Below, piece by piece: positions 35,424-44,860 of a DNA stretch of 64,000 nt. The position numbers and the translations under genes were made by a program. Under the pieces are notes generated by a model, which saw only the letters and a program-made list of their open reading frames with translations, did not search any database and was not told the origin of the DNA. Position 1 is the stretch's first letter. Each line of letters begins with the position of its first letter. Origin of the DNA: Gracilimonas sp964505215 (GTDB lineage: Bacteria; Bacteroidota; Rhodothermia; Balneolales; Balneolaceae); the NCBI GenBank assembly GCA_964505215.1, contig CAZDGU010000002.1:62001-126000 (forward strand), given 5' to 3'.

Positions 35424-36497
35424 CTATCTCTTGCCCGGCTTTAGGGTAAACGAATCTCCCTCAGTTAGCAGTTTGAAGTTTACGCCGCGGTTTTCGGGCT
35501 GACGGATGGCTTTGGCAAAATCGGCTTCGGGTTCTTTCATTCCATCATCGGCGAGGGGGAAAGTGCCAAAGTGCATTCCAAAACTGATTTCGGCTCCTAC
35601 ATCTTTATGGGCCTGAATGGCTTCGGCAGGATCTACGTGAATGGGTCCCATAAACCAGCGTGGCTTGTACGTACCAATAGGAATTAAGCCAACTTTTATA
35701 GGCTTGAACCGAGCCCCGATTTCAGAGAAAAAATCTCCGTATCCGGTATCTCCGGCAAAATAGACGTTTCCTGATGAGGTGTTGAGCACATATCCGCCCC
35801 AAAGCGTTTTGTTGCGATCAAATAAGCCGCGTGCCGAAAAATGCTGAGCGGGCACAAAGTTTATCTTCAGCTGTTCTGATATTTCATGACTTTCCCACCA
35901 GTCTAAGGCTACAGTTTGTTTGAATCCTTCTTTTTTCAGCAATTCATCAACTCCCAATGGAACCGCAATCAATGGATTAAACCGATTATCTAATTTCTTT
36001 AGGGTTGAAAGATCCAGATGATCGTAATGATTGTGACTGATGATAACCAAATCTATGGGCGGCAGGTCTTCAAACTTCACCCCCGGCGGGCGCATTCGCT
36101 TGGGACCTGCAAAACTGAACGGACTTACCCGATTGCTCCAAACGGGGTCGGTGAGAATATTTAAGCCATCGGTTTGAATGAGAAAGGTGGCGTGATTCAC
36201 ATACGTTATAACCAAAGAATTATGAACTCGTTCAGCCGGCTTTTTTGCGAAGGTTATTTCGCTTTCGGAAAGTTCATTCCACTCTCCCTGATTTCGGGTG
36301 AAATACCACTTCATGGCATCAAAAAAACCTTTATCAGGCACATTATTGATGTTTTGAAAAGTGGTTCCATTAAAATGGGTTGATGCTGAACCTTTATAAC
36401 CCGGCTGAGAGAAAAAGTAGCCAAGCGTTATAATTAACAGCATCAAAAAAGCCGCGGCTCCTATTAACCACATCATAATTTTCACCAAGAATTTCAT
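35424..36497 (-). CDS. MBL-fold metallo-hydrolase, membrane-anchored (NAPE-PLD/UlaG-like)
   Basis: 357 residues with one N-terminal membrane helix (IGAAAFLMLLIITLGYFF). The domain has VNHATFLIQTDGLNILTDPVWS, the zinc motif SHNHYDHLD, VYFAGDTGYGDFF and GMHFGTFPLADD. This order matches the N-acyl-phosphatidylethanolamine phospholipase D-like branch. It probably acts on phospholipid-like or phosphoester substrates outside the cytoplasm. It is preceded by the S9 peptidase gene on the same strand, 41 bases away. Confidence 0.87.
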   Translation of the reverse strand: MKFLVKIMMWLIGAAAFLMLLIITLGYFFSQPGYKGSASTHFNGTTFQNINNVPDKGFFDAMKWYFTRNQGEWNELSESEITFAKKPAERVHNSLVITYVNHATFLIQTDGLNILTDPVWSNRVSPFSFAGPKRMRPPGVKFEDLPPIDLVIISHNHYDHLDLSTLKKLDNRFNPLIAVPLGVDELLKKEGFKQTVALDWWESHEISEQLKINFVPAQHFSARGLFDRNKTLWGGYVLNTSSGNVYFAGDTGYGDFFSEIGARFKPIKVGLIPIGTYKPRWFMGPIHVDPAEAIQAHKDVGAEISFGMHFGTFPLADDGMKEPEADFAKAIRQPENRGVNFKLLTEGDSFTLKPGKR

Positions 36498-36538
36498 AAA
36501 GCCTCAGTTAGCCGTAAAACAGTTACTTCGCTATTCGG

Positions 36539-38620
36539 TTATTTTTCGCTTTTCAAATGCTTTTCGAAAAACTCATAAATGCGTCGATATTCATCATACC
36601 AGGCATCTTCATCCCGAAAGCTGTGGCGCTCGGTAGGATACATCATCATCTCAAAGTCTTCGTTTCCTGTTTGTATGAGCCGCTCTATATAGTGCACAGC
36701 ATCCTGAAAACCTACGTTATCATCAATCAGCCCGTGCAGCAGAATAACCGGTTTTTGGAGTGAATCGGCATAAGTAACGGGCGAGCTTCTGCGGTAATGC
36801 TCGGGATTATCTTCGGGAGTTCCCAACCGAGGAAGCGTGTACCATGGATTGGCGTAATAGTAATTTTCCCAGTTGGTAACGGAGCGAAGTCCGGCCGCGG
36901 CATCAAAATGCTGAGGCGCAGTACCCACGGCGTAGAGAGCCATAAATCCGCCATAACTTCCGCCATAAATACCTACACGAGAGGTATCGGCCTTGTCGTA
37001 ATTGTCGGCTAAAAAGCTGAGGCCATCTATAATATCTTCGGTTTCATATTTGCCCATCCAGTTGGTTACATCTTCGCGAAATTTGCGGCCGTAGCCCGTG
37101 CTGTGCCTGTAATCAACTTCAATTACATAGTAGCCCTGGTGCGTTAAATATTGGTGAAACATATACTCGCGCCAGTAACTGCTCGACCATCCTTTGTACA
37201 CATTTTGGAGTGAGCCGGCTCCGTGCACAAATACCACCACCGGATTTCCTGCGGGATTGCGTTTTTCGGGTTTTAAAACCGACATGGAAAGCTTGGTTTT
37301 TCCATCACGACCTGTAAAACGCACGTAATCTTCTTTTTGCCAGTCGTATTCGTAGAATGAATCAGGAACGGATTGGGTAAGCTGCACTTCCCGATTTGGG
37401 ATGTGCGTATCGGTTACGTATAAATCAAAAGGCTCATTGAAATAGGTTTTACTGTACACAATAAACTGACGATTCGGACTCAGGTGAAAACTGCGGCGAT
37501 GCCCTTCTTCCGTAGTTAATTTTATGGGAAGATTGGTGGTTAAATCCAGCTTGTGCAGCTGAATTTCGCCGGGATCGTTTTGGGAAGTTGCCATGGCTAT
37601 TGTGTTTTCATCCAGCCAGGCAGCCCACGGAATATCATATTCGCCAAATGTGTGCTGCTTTAGGTTTTTCCCGTCCGGATCAACTGTGTAAATATGATTC
37701 CACCCGTCCTTTTCACTTTGAAACATCAGCTTGTCGCCGGCAGGAGCGAAGGCGCGCCGGGTGCCATACAGCCAGCCATCGGTTTCATTTTTGAATACCG
37801 TAGTCGCCTCTAACGTGTTTACATTATACACCGTGATGGTGCGTTTTTTCATGGCGGGATCCATGTAATCCAATGCCAGGTAATTTCCCGTTGCGCTCAC
37901 GTCTGTGCTCAAATAACCGTGATGGGTAAAAATGATTTCCACTGTACCGGAATCAACCCGAGCAATAGAAATTGTGCGTGTTGGAATGCCACGAGAACTT
38001 TTTCCGGGCTTTACCATTTTTCCTGCATATTCCGGAAAGTAAACATCAATATTGTTTAACCGCTCCGTTTGGCTTACTACCAAATCATTTCCGGCCCAGT
38101 GAGAGATAGAGTAGCCGGCATCTCCTTTTTTCCTTTGGGTGATTTGCTTTACAAATGCTTCCTCAACCCCCGAAATCCAAACATCTCCATTTTGTATGAA
38201 TGCAAAGCGTGTGCCGTCATCATTCCATTTTGGACCATAATCATATCCTTTGGAAGACACGATGGTGCGTTTGTTTTCAAAATTGTGATCGGCTAATACT
38301 AAATTTCCTTTTTCAACAAATAACACCCGGGTGCCATCGGGGGAGAGCGCATAATTACGAACCACACCTTCGGGAGCTTTCTCAACATCTTTTCCATTCA
38401 GACGAACCTGAAATAAGTCGGTGTCGGAGGTTGCCGAATCACTCCAGCTAAAATACACGGTTCTGCCATCCGGCGAAAAATGAGAGAAAGAAGGACGAGT
38501 TCCCGGTATAAATGGCTCGTGAAAAATATCCTTCATGGTCAGTTTTTCGGGAAATTGCTGGGCAAATCCATTTAGGCCGAAAAGACTAATTAACAATACG
38601 GTGGCAAATAGTTTTCTCAT
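36539..38620 (-). CDS. S9 family peptidase (DPP IV / prolyl oligopeptidase type), secreted
   Basis: 693 residues from ATG 38620, the methionine that opens the signal peptide MRKLFATVLLISLFGLNGFAQ; an upstream ATG at 38692 adds 24 unlikely residues. The first two thirds form a beta-propeller with repeated SPDG-type turns (FSHFSPDGRTVYFSW, YALSPDGTRVLFV). The hydrolase domain has GGSYGGF with the Ser nucleophile, LIDDNVGFQDAVH with the Asp and TERHSFRDED with the His. It cleaves peptides in the periplasm, often after proline. Confidence 0.92.
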   Translation of the reverse strand: MRKLFATVLLISLFGLNGFAQQFPEKLTMKDIFHEPFIPGTRPSFSHFSPDGRTVYFSWSDSATSDTDLFQVRLNGKDVEKAPEGVVRNYALSPDGTRVLFVEKGNLVLADHNFENKRTIVSSKGYDYGPKWNDDGTRFAFIQNGDVWISGVEEAFVKQITQRKKGDAGYSISHWAGNDLVVSQTERLNNIDVYFPEYAGKMVKPGKSSRGIPTRTISIARVDSGTVEIIFTHHGYLSTDVSATGNYLALDYMDPAMKKRTITVYNVNTLEATTVFKNETDGWLYGTRRAFAPAGDKLMFQSEKDGWNHIYTVDPDGKNLKQHTFGEYDIPWAAWLDENTIAMATSQNDPGEIQLHKLDLTTNLPIKLTTEEGHRRSFHLSPNRQFIVYSKTYFNEPFDLYVTDTHIPNREVQLTQSVPDSFYEYDWQKEDYVRFTGRDGKTKLSMSVLKPEKRNPAGNPVVVFVHGAGSLQNVYKGWSSSYWREYMFHQYLTHQGYYVIEVDYRHSTGYGRKFREDVTNWMGKYETEDIIDGLSFLADNYDKADTSRVGIYGGSYGGFMALYAVGTAPQHFDAAAGLRSVTNWENYYYANPWYTLPRLGTPEDNPEHYRRSSPVTYADSLQKPVILLHGLIDDNVGFQDAVHYIERLIQTGNEDFEMMMYPTERHSFRDEDAWYDEYRRIYEFFEKHLKSEK

Positions 38621-38705
38621 GATTGCGTGCATATAATTCTGGATAAAATTTGGATGGCTAAGAATACTGACAATAGCGGATAATATTTGCAAAAATTGGT
38701 ATAGC

Positions 38706-39464
38706 TTACAGCCAGCCTATTTGGTCTTCTTTTTTTTCAACCGGTACATACTGTTCAAAAATCTCATGCAGGTTGCTGTTTTTTTGCAGCTCTCTTCGGG
38801 TTTCTGAATCAAGATAGGCTTCAATCCGGCCAAAATGTAAAATGGCAATATCATCACACAAATTTTCTACTACTTCTAAAATATGGCTGGTTATAATAAT
38901 GGTAGTACCTCTTGCTTTCAACCGGCGAATAATATTCTTCATTCGTTCTATGGAGATGACATCGACGGCTTCAAACGGTTCATCCAGTAATAATAATTTG
39001 GGCTGAACCAGCACGGAGGTTACAAAAGCGAGCTTCTTTCGGCTGCCGGATGACAGCTTGCTTACTTTTATTTTGGCAAAATCTTTGATTTCAAAATAAT
39101 CTAAGAGGGAGTAAGCTTTTTCTACCAACCCGTTTTTTTCTACCTCGTAAACATCACACACATACTCCACAAACTCTATGCTGCTAAACTGTTCAAACAA
39201 TAGCGGTGGCTGCAAAACTGAGGCAGTTATTTTTTTAATTTCAATCTCATTCTCACTATTAAATGGCATTCCATGGATAAGCACTTCTCCTTCTTTGTAA
39301 TCCAACAGGCCGGTTAAAATACCAATCAGTGTGCTTTTTCCGGCTCCATTGGGACCAATCAACCCAAAAATAGTTCCTTTAGGAATGTTCAGACTCAAGT
39401 TAGAAAGCACCAGCGTGTTGTGGTAGCTCTTGCTAAGATTTTTTAATTCTACTGCTCGTTCCAT
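38706..39464 (-). CDS. ABC transporter ATP-binding protein
   Basis: 252 residues. Walker A GPNGAGKST, Q-loop SVLQPPLLFEQF, signature LSSGSRKKLAFV, Walker B LLLLDEPFEAVD and switch His in IIITSHIL. The signature has S in place of the common G (LSSGS for LSGGQ), seen in several export-type ATPases. It overlaps the membrane protein gene upstream by 16 bases, so they form one transporter. The substrate is unknown. Confidence 0.92.
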   Translation of the reverse strand: MERAVELKNLSKSYHNTLVLSNLSLNIPKGTIFGLIGPNGAGKSTLIGILTGLLDYKEGEVLIHGMPFNSENEIEIKKITASVLQPPLLFEQFSSIEFVEYVCDVYEVEKNGLVEKAYSLLDYFEIKDFAKIKVSKLSSGSRKKLAFVTSVLVQPKLLLLDEPFEAVDVISIERMKNIIRRLKARGTTIIITSHILEVVENLCDDIAILHFGRIEAYLDSETRRELQKNSNLHEIFEQYVPVEKKEDQIGWL

Positions 39465-41029
39465 AATCTCATAAGTACTCGGTTTTTAAATAGGCTCACC
39501 AGCACATCCATGTGCCGCCAAATATAAACGACCATAATTACAATTACAGAACTCATGATGGTGATGCGATACCATTCCAGGCCGTTTAAAGGCACAAAAA
39601 CAAAATATCCCACAGTAAAAATCAGGAATGAAATAGCGAAAGTCACTTTCTGAGGAATAATAGGGTGCTTATAACTGAACGATGAATAGGTGGCTTTTTG
39701 ATATTGAAAATATGAGCTCCATATAAAAAGAAGCATGAACATGAGAAAGAAAAACGTATTGGCTACAAAAATTTGCAGGGGTGAACCGATTTCAGGAATA
39801 ACCAGCAATTCAAAAACGGTAATTATATAAAAAACCAGAAGAGGGACTATTATCACCCCTAAAAACCGCTCTTTTAGCTGCTTTTCTAAAGAAATGGGAA
39901 ATTGCAGATGCAGCAGAAGCTCCCGATTTTCGTAACCGTACATATTGGCCATGCCCATGGCCAGCAGCGCCACCGGAATGCCTGCCAAAATAGTGGGAAT
40001 TAAAATAGTTTTAGCCACTTCATAATCTACACTCAGCAGCAGCGGCACGTACACCACGGGAATGATGGTTAGCGTAAGCACCTGCAGGCGATTATATGGA
40101 TGCTTCATTACGTAGAAGTAATATTTACCTGCATTTCTGCCCAATAGCTTTTTCAGCACCGTCCAAAGATTTCCGTTTTCTTGCTCGGCCTTTTTAAGTC
40201 CCGGATTTTGTAATCCCTCCCTGGTTTTGTTGTAGTGATCTATGACGATGAGTCCCGTTAAAACGGCAGCAAATACAAAAAGAGCGCCGGCAATGCTCCA
40301 GCCATAAAATTCAGTAACCGTTTTGGTGAGCAAGCCGCCGGGCAGCCATCCCAAAAACTCATTTACGGTATCAACCTGTGGAATCCATTCGGCAAATAGC
40401 CGCCGCGAGTTGGAAGCAAATAAAGAAATCAGCTGAAAAAGCCCAAAAACAAGAATTAAAAAGGTGATAATCACCGCTATAAATCGCTGTTCAACAACGC
40501 GAATAAACCGATGCTTGACAGAGTAAATAAGCACATAATTTAATGCCACAGCCGCCAACGCCACCGGAACCTGATAAGCGGCTTTTACCTGAATCAACAG
40601 AAAAATAAGCCACGTGAAATTATAAATGATGTTTACCGGATGGAAAAAACTTATAACGGTTAAGTACTTTGCCAGCCGTTTTAAAGGAAATCCAAATCCG
40701 AGTAGCTTTCTGTTTTCTTCAATATTCATCAGTCGCATATTGGTGAAGGAGAAATGCATCAGCCAATAGACGTTGGCAAAAACCAGCAAAATAAATGTGT
40801 AAATTTGTGGAGTTAGCCAGGGAAACTGCACCTGCATCCAGGGGTCGGAGTCTGCAACAACAATCAGAATAGCGGTGCCGGTTAAATTCACCAGCATTAC
40901 TCCTAAAAACAAAATATACCCAACAGTAAGCAACAGCTGAACACGGTTCAGGTTTGAAATAAAAATTCGCCAGTTTAATGAAAGCAGCCTGTAAAACAAG
41001 GAAACGGCGTTTGGGTTATGGTTAGGCAT
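39449..41029 (-). CDS. Membrane subunit of the ABC transporter
   Basis: 526 residues with about eleven to twelve hydrophobic segments over its whole length (for example LLLTVGYILFLGVMLVNLTG, VIITFLILVFGLFQLISLF, YFVFVPLNGLEWY near the end). It has no clear match to a named permease family in my memory, but gene overlap with the ATPase and the arrangement suggest the ABC-2-like exporter class. A soluble stretch about 265-310 (HYNKTREGLQNPGLKKAEQE) breaks it into two halves. Confidence 0.75.
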   Translation of the reverse strand: MPNHNPNAVSLFYRLLSLNWRIFISNLNRVQLLLTVGYILFLGVMLVNLTGTAILIVVADSDPWMQVQFPWLTPQIYTFILLVFANVYWLMHFSFTNMRLMNIEENRKLLGFGFPLKRLAKYLTVISFFHPVNIIYNFTWLIFLLIQVKAAYQVPVALAAVALNYVLIYSVKHRFIRVVEQRFIAVIITFLILVFGLFQLISLFASNSRRLFAEWIPQVDTVNEFLGWLPGGLLTKTVTEFYGWSIAGALFVFAAVLTGLIVIDHYNKTREGLQNPGLKKAEQENGNLWTVLKKLLGRNAGKYYFYVMKHPYNRLQVLTLTIIPVVYVPLLLSVDYEVAKTILIPTILAGIPVALLAMGMANMYGYENRELLLHLQFPISLEKQLKERFLGVIIVPLLVFYIITVFELLVIPEIGSPLQIFVANTFFFLMFMLLFIWSSYFQYQKATYSSFSYKHPIIPQKVTFAISFLIFTVGYFVFVPLNGLEWYRITIMSSVIVIMVVYIWRHMDVLVSLFKNRVLMRLWNEQ

Positions 41030-41152
41030 GAACCGCTTATGATAACTGAATCAACATTCATTCTCTAATTGGAATTTTCACATACAACGAGCTTAAAAGA
41101 AAAATTCCTAAGGCGAAAGCGCGGGGCAATTCAACCAAAACAAAAGAGCTAT

Positions 41153-41193
41153 AAAAAAATCCCTCCCAGAACTTTATACCCGGAGGGATTTTT
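41153..41193 (-). terminator. Terminator of the outer membrane protein gene
   Basis: AAATCCCTCC / GGAGGGATTT stem with T-tract on the minus strand. It lies about 33 bases after the stop at 41226. Confidence 0.8.
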
Positions 41194-41225
41194 CATGGTT
41201 GAATAATATGTATATCTTATATCGC

Positions 41226-41810
41226 TTAAAACGCAATGCCAACCGTAAGGGCAAAAGCTCCGTTTTTGGCATCGTTGTTGAAATTGTCGTTGGCAATATC
41301 GGTTAGCCCGGCGGTGTAGCGCAGTCCCAGGCTGATTTTACGAATATCAATGCCTGCTCCAACGGCTACACCGAAATCGGTATCTTTAGCCTGATCGTTT
41401 AGATTTATAGCTCCATCGGCATTTTTAATTTTCGAACTGAGATTAAAGCCCAAATATGGACCAAAAAACACGTTCGGTTTTATACCTGCAGCGCCAAATC
41501 CGAATTTAAGAAGTACCGGAACCTGTAAATAGTTTATATCAAAAGAGGCATCGCTTCCTTCGATATTTGCGCCGTATTGAGCAAACAAAACTTCCGGCTG
41601 TACGGCTACGGGAGTGCCGGGAATGTTAATGTTGGAGTAAATTCCGCCTACAAATCCGGGCTTGTATTCTACATTATCGGTGTTGTTGAAAGTGGCCAGA
41701 TTTCCTCCGGCTTTAATACCAAATTTGGGTAAAACCTGTGCATGAGAAACACCGCTAAACAGAAGTAAGGCAGCTAATATGGATCCTGAAATTACTTTTT
41801 GAAACTTCAT
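41226..41810 (-). CDS. Outer membrane beta-barrel protein, PorT-like
   Basis: 194 residues with a signal peptide (ILAALLLFSGVSHAQ). After KFGIKAGGNLATFNN come alternating strands (GFVGGIYSNI, AVQPEVLFAQYGANIEG, INYLQVPVLLKFG, VNVFFGPYLGFNLS-type, FGVAVGAGIDI, SLGLRYTAGLTDI) and a final ALTVGIAF ending in Phe, typical for BAM substrates. This is the common Bacteroidota small barrel family. The role is unknown. Confidence 0.85.
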   Translation of the reverse strand: MKFQKVISGSILAALLLFSGVSHAQVLPKFGIKAGGNLATFNNTDNVEYKPGFVGGIYSNINIPGTPVAVQPEVLFAQYGANIEGSDASFDINYLQVPVLLKFGFGAAGIKPNVFFGPYLGFNLSSKIKNADGAINLNDQAKDTDFGVAVGAGIDIRKISLGLRYTAGLTDIANDNFNNDAKNGAFALTVGIAF

Positions 41811-41910
41811 AAATATTCTTTTTAGTTCTTGTTAACACTGAGCCTGTCCAAAAGCAGTTTTAGAAGGCTTTTGCTTTTTATTTAAGTTCTTTGTTTCGCA
41901 CAACCGTCTT

Positions 41911-44724
41911 TTACTCAGACAGGTGCATGCGTAAAAACTTACCTGTATAACTCTCTTTATGTTCCATAATTTCTTCAGGTGTTCCCGTTGCAACAATCTG
42001 GCCGCCACTAAATCCGCCTTCCGGACCAATGTCTATAATCCAGTCGGCACATTTTACAACATCCAGGTTATGCTCAATAATAATTACCGAGTGACCTTGA
42101 TTAATGAGCTCGTTAAAAGAATCCAGAAGCTTGGCTACATCCTCGAAGTGCAAACCGGTGGTAGGTTCATCAAAAAAGTAAAGCGTGTGCTCGGTTGAGG
42201 TTTTGGAAAGAAATTTAGCCAGCTTTACGCGCTGTGCTTCTCCGCCGGAAAGGGTAGTGGCGCTTTGCCCTAATTTTAAGTAGCCGAGCCCCACATCTTC
42301 CAGCGGGCTCAGCTTATTTATGATAGAAGCTTCGTCCACAAAAAACTCGATGGCTTCCGAAACGGGCATTTCCAATACATCGTGAATATTTTTACCGCGA
42401 TATTTCACATTCAGCACATCTTTGCGGAAGCGCGTTCCGTTGCATACCTCGCATGTAAGTTCAATATCGGCCATAAACTGCATTTCAATACGCTGAACGC
42501 CTTCGCCCTGGCAGCTTTCGCACCGTCCGCCCGGCACGTTAAAGGAAAAATGTCCCGGCGTGTAGCCCATAATTTTAGCCTGCTTGGTGTTGGCAAATAA
42601 GTCGCGGATTCCGTCAAAAGCTTTGGTATAGGTGGCGGGATTTGAGCGCGTTGAACGACCAATCGGACTTTGATCTACCATTTCAACCCCATGAATAGAA
42701 GCCATTCCCGATAAATCTGAATGGCGTCCAACCTTATCGGTATAAGAACCAATGTGTTTTTGAATGCCGGCATACAAAGTGTCGTGCACCAGAGTTGATT
42801 TTCCTGAACCTGAAACGCCGGTTACTACCGTCATGAGCCCAAGCGGGAAATCAACATCTATATTTTTGAGGTTGTGTTCAGAAGCTCCCTTCAGCGAAAT
42901 CACTTTTCCGCTGCCTTTTCTTCTCTTTTTGGGAACTGGGATACTCTTCCTGCCGCTTAAAAACTTTCCGGTTAAGGTATTGGCTTTCACCAATTCATCA
43001 ACCGGACCTTGAAAAACTACTTCTCCGCCGTGCGTTCCGGCAAACGGGCCGATGTCAATTACCTTATCGGCGGCTTTTATCATCTCAGGGTCGTGCTCTA
43101 CCACCAACACGGTATTTCCAATTTCCCGCAACGATTCCAATATCTTAATCAGCCGGTCATTATCTCTGGGGTGAAGGCCAATTGTCGGCTCATCCAACAC
43201 GTATAAACTTCCAATCAGCGAGCTCCCCAACGCGTTTGCCAGGCTGATACGCTGCGATTCTCCCCCGCTCAACGAATTAGCCAGTCGGTCTAACGTGAGA
43301 TAATCCAGCCCCACTTCATCCAGATACTTCAGCCTTTTTCTGATTTCATATAAAATCTGTCCGGCTACATCTTCCTCAAACTTAGAAAGCTCTAAATCAT
43401 CAAAATATTTGCGGGCATGGCCAATGGTCAGCTCCGAAACCTGCCCCACGTGCAAGTCGCCCACTTTCACGTACAGCGCATCTTTCCGAATTCGAAATCC
43501 TTCGCAATCCGGGCACCGGCTGTAGCCCCGATAACGTGAATACAACACACGCATGTGCACTTTATAGGACTGACTTTTAATCTGATCAAAAAACTTCCAA
43601 ATGCCGATGTATTGGTCTTTTCCTTTCCAAATTACATCTTTCACTTCTTTGGGAAGATCGGCATACGGCGTGTCGATGGGATATTTTTCTTTGGCGGCCA
43701 CTTTAATTAAATCCCGCAAATGCATACTGAATTTTTGAGAAGTAAACGGAGCAATAGCTCCATTCCGAATTGTTTTTTGGTGATCCGGAATCACTAAATC
43801 CTCATCAATACCGGCCACTTTTCCAAAGCCTTCGCAGGTATCACAAGCCCCAAATGGATTATTGAAAGAAAACATTTGCGGAGAAGGCTCAGTAAATTCA
43901 ATTCCATCCTTCTCAAACCGTTCGCTGAACTTCAGCTCTTCACCTCCGCGCATTTTTATAGCACAGCGCCCATTCCCCTCCAGAAAAGCCGTTTCCAGCG
44001 AATCGGCAATACGCGTTCGGGTGTCGTCATCATCCTTTAAAACCAACCTATCAATCAGCACGCGGTATTTATCCGCTTTAAATTTCTTTGGGTTGATGTC
44101 ATCTACGGTTAAATCAACCATGCTTTCATCTTCCACATTCAGCAGACGGGTAAGTCCTTTTTCTTTCAGCACTTTAAGCTCTTCTTCCAGCTTTTTTTTC
44201 TCGTGCTGTGGAATAGGATGCACCACATAAAAACGCTCGCCTTCTTCCTGACTCTCAAACAACTTCGCAATAGCCGTTCGTGGCGAATCTTTCTTAACTA
44301 CCTCGCCCGAAACGGGAGAAATGGTTTTGCCGATTCGGGCAAACAGCAGCCGCACATAATCATAAATTTCGGTTGTGGTGCCCACCGTAGAGCGCGGATT
44401 AGAAGTAGTGGTTTTCTGCTGAATGGCCATTGCAGGCGAAATACCCTGCATAAAATCCACATCCGGCTTATCCATGCGCTCCAAAAACTGCCGAGCATAA
44501 CTCGAAAGGCTTTCCACATATCTGCGCTGGCCTTCCGCATAAATAGTATCAAAGGCGAGGCTGGATTTCCCCGAGCCCGAAACGCCGGTTACTACCGTTA
44601 ATTTATTACGCGGAATCTCAACATCAATGTTTTTCAGGTTGTGCGTCCGTGCCCCTCTAATTATAATCGGGCGCTCTTTTACTTGCTTTTCTATCTCTTT
44701 CTCAGCCGTGGTTGTGTTCGACAT
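41911..44724 (-). CDS. uvrA: UvrABC system protein A
   Basis: Damage-recognition ATPase of nucleotide excision repair. 937 residues. Two ABC modules: Walker A GVSGSGKSSLAFDT and GVSGSGKSTLVHDT; signatures LSGGESQRISLANAL and LSGGEAQRVKLAKFL. Zinc-finger cysteines CDTCEGFG, CPDCEGF, and CESCQGEG/CEVCNG are in the expected places. The start ISPxMAIQQKT region and GTTTEIYDYVR are typical. Confidence 0.97.
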   Translation of the reverse strand: MSNTTTAEKEIEKQVKERPIIIRGARTHNLKNIDVEIPRNKLTVVTGVSGSGKSSLAFDTIYAEGQRRYVESLSSYARQFLERMDKPDVDFMQGISPAMAIQQKTTTSNPRSTVGTTTEIYDYVRLLFARIGKTISPVSGEVVKKDSPRTAIAKLFESQEEGERFYVVHPIPQHEKKKLEEELKVLKEKGLTRLLNVEDESMVDLTVDDINPKKFKADKYRVLIDRLVLKDDDDTRTRIADSLETAFLEGNGRCAIKMRGGEELKFSERFEKDGIEFTEPSPQMFSFNNPFGACDTCEGFGKVAGIDEDLVIPDHQKTIRNGAIAPFTSQKFSMHLRDLIKVAAKEKYPIDTPYADLPKEVKDVIWKGKDQYIGIWKFFDQIKSQSYKVHMRVLYSRYRGYSRCPDCEGFRIRKDALYVKVGDLHVGQVSELTIGHARKYFDDLELSKFEEDVAGQILYEIRKRLKYLDEVGLDYLTLDRLANSLSGGESQRISLANALGSSLIGSLYVLDEPTIGLHPRDNDRLIKILESLREIGNTVLVVEHDPEMIKAADKVIDIGPFAGTHGGEVVFQGPVDELVKANTLTGKFLSGRKSIPVPKKRRKGSGKVISLKGASEHNLKNIDVDFPLGLMTVVTGVSGSGKSTLVHDTLYAGIQKHIGSYTDKVGRHSDLSGMASIHGVEMVDQSPIGRSTRSNPATYTKAFDGIRDLFANTKQAKIMGYTPGHFSFNVPGGRCESCQGEGVQRIEMQFMADIELTCEVCNGTRFRKDVLNVKYRGKNIHDVLEMPVSEAIEFFVDEASIINKLSPLEDVGLGYLKLGQSATTLSGGEAQRVKLAKFLSKTSTEHTLYFFDEPTTGLHFEDVAKLLDSFNELINQGHSVIIIEHNLDVVKCADWIIDIGPEGGFSGGQIVATGTPEEIMEHKESYTGKFLRMHLSE

Positions 44725-44797
44725 AAAATATTTTATTCTAAAATTAATCGACCCTGAATATACGCATTTGTTTAGAGGGAACCGATATCATCAACCA

Positions 44798-44831
44798 ACA
44801 AAAAAAGCGAGAGATTCTATCCCTCGCTTTT
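44798..44831 (-). terminator. Terminator of the repeat-protein gene
   Basis: AAAAGCGAG / CTCGCTTTT stem with a 11-base loop. Minus-strand transcripts then run into TTTTTTTGTTG. It lies 30 bases after the stop at 44861. Confidence 0.8.
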
Positions 44832-44860
44832 GAAAATATTTATTAACCGAAGCAGAATTG

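Noticed and set aside
41832..42029. 65-codon frame over the end of uvrA
   Set aside because: It is a shadow in another frame of the conserved uvrA C-terminus and intergenic sequence.
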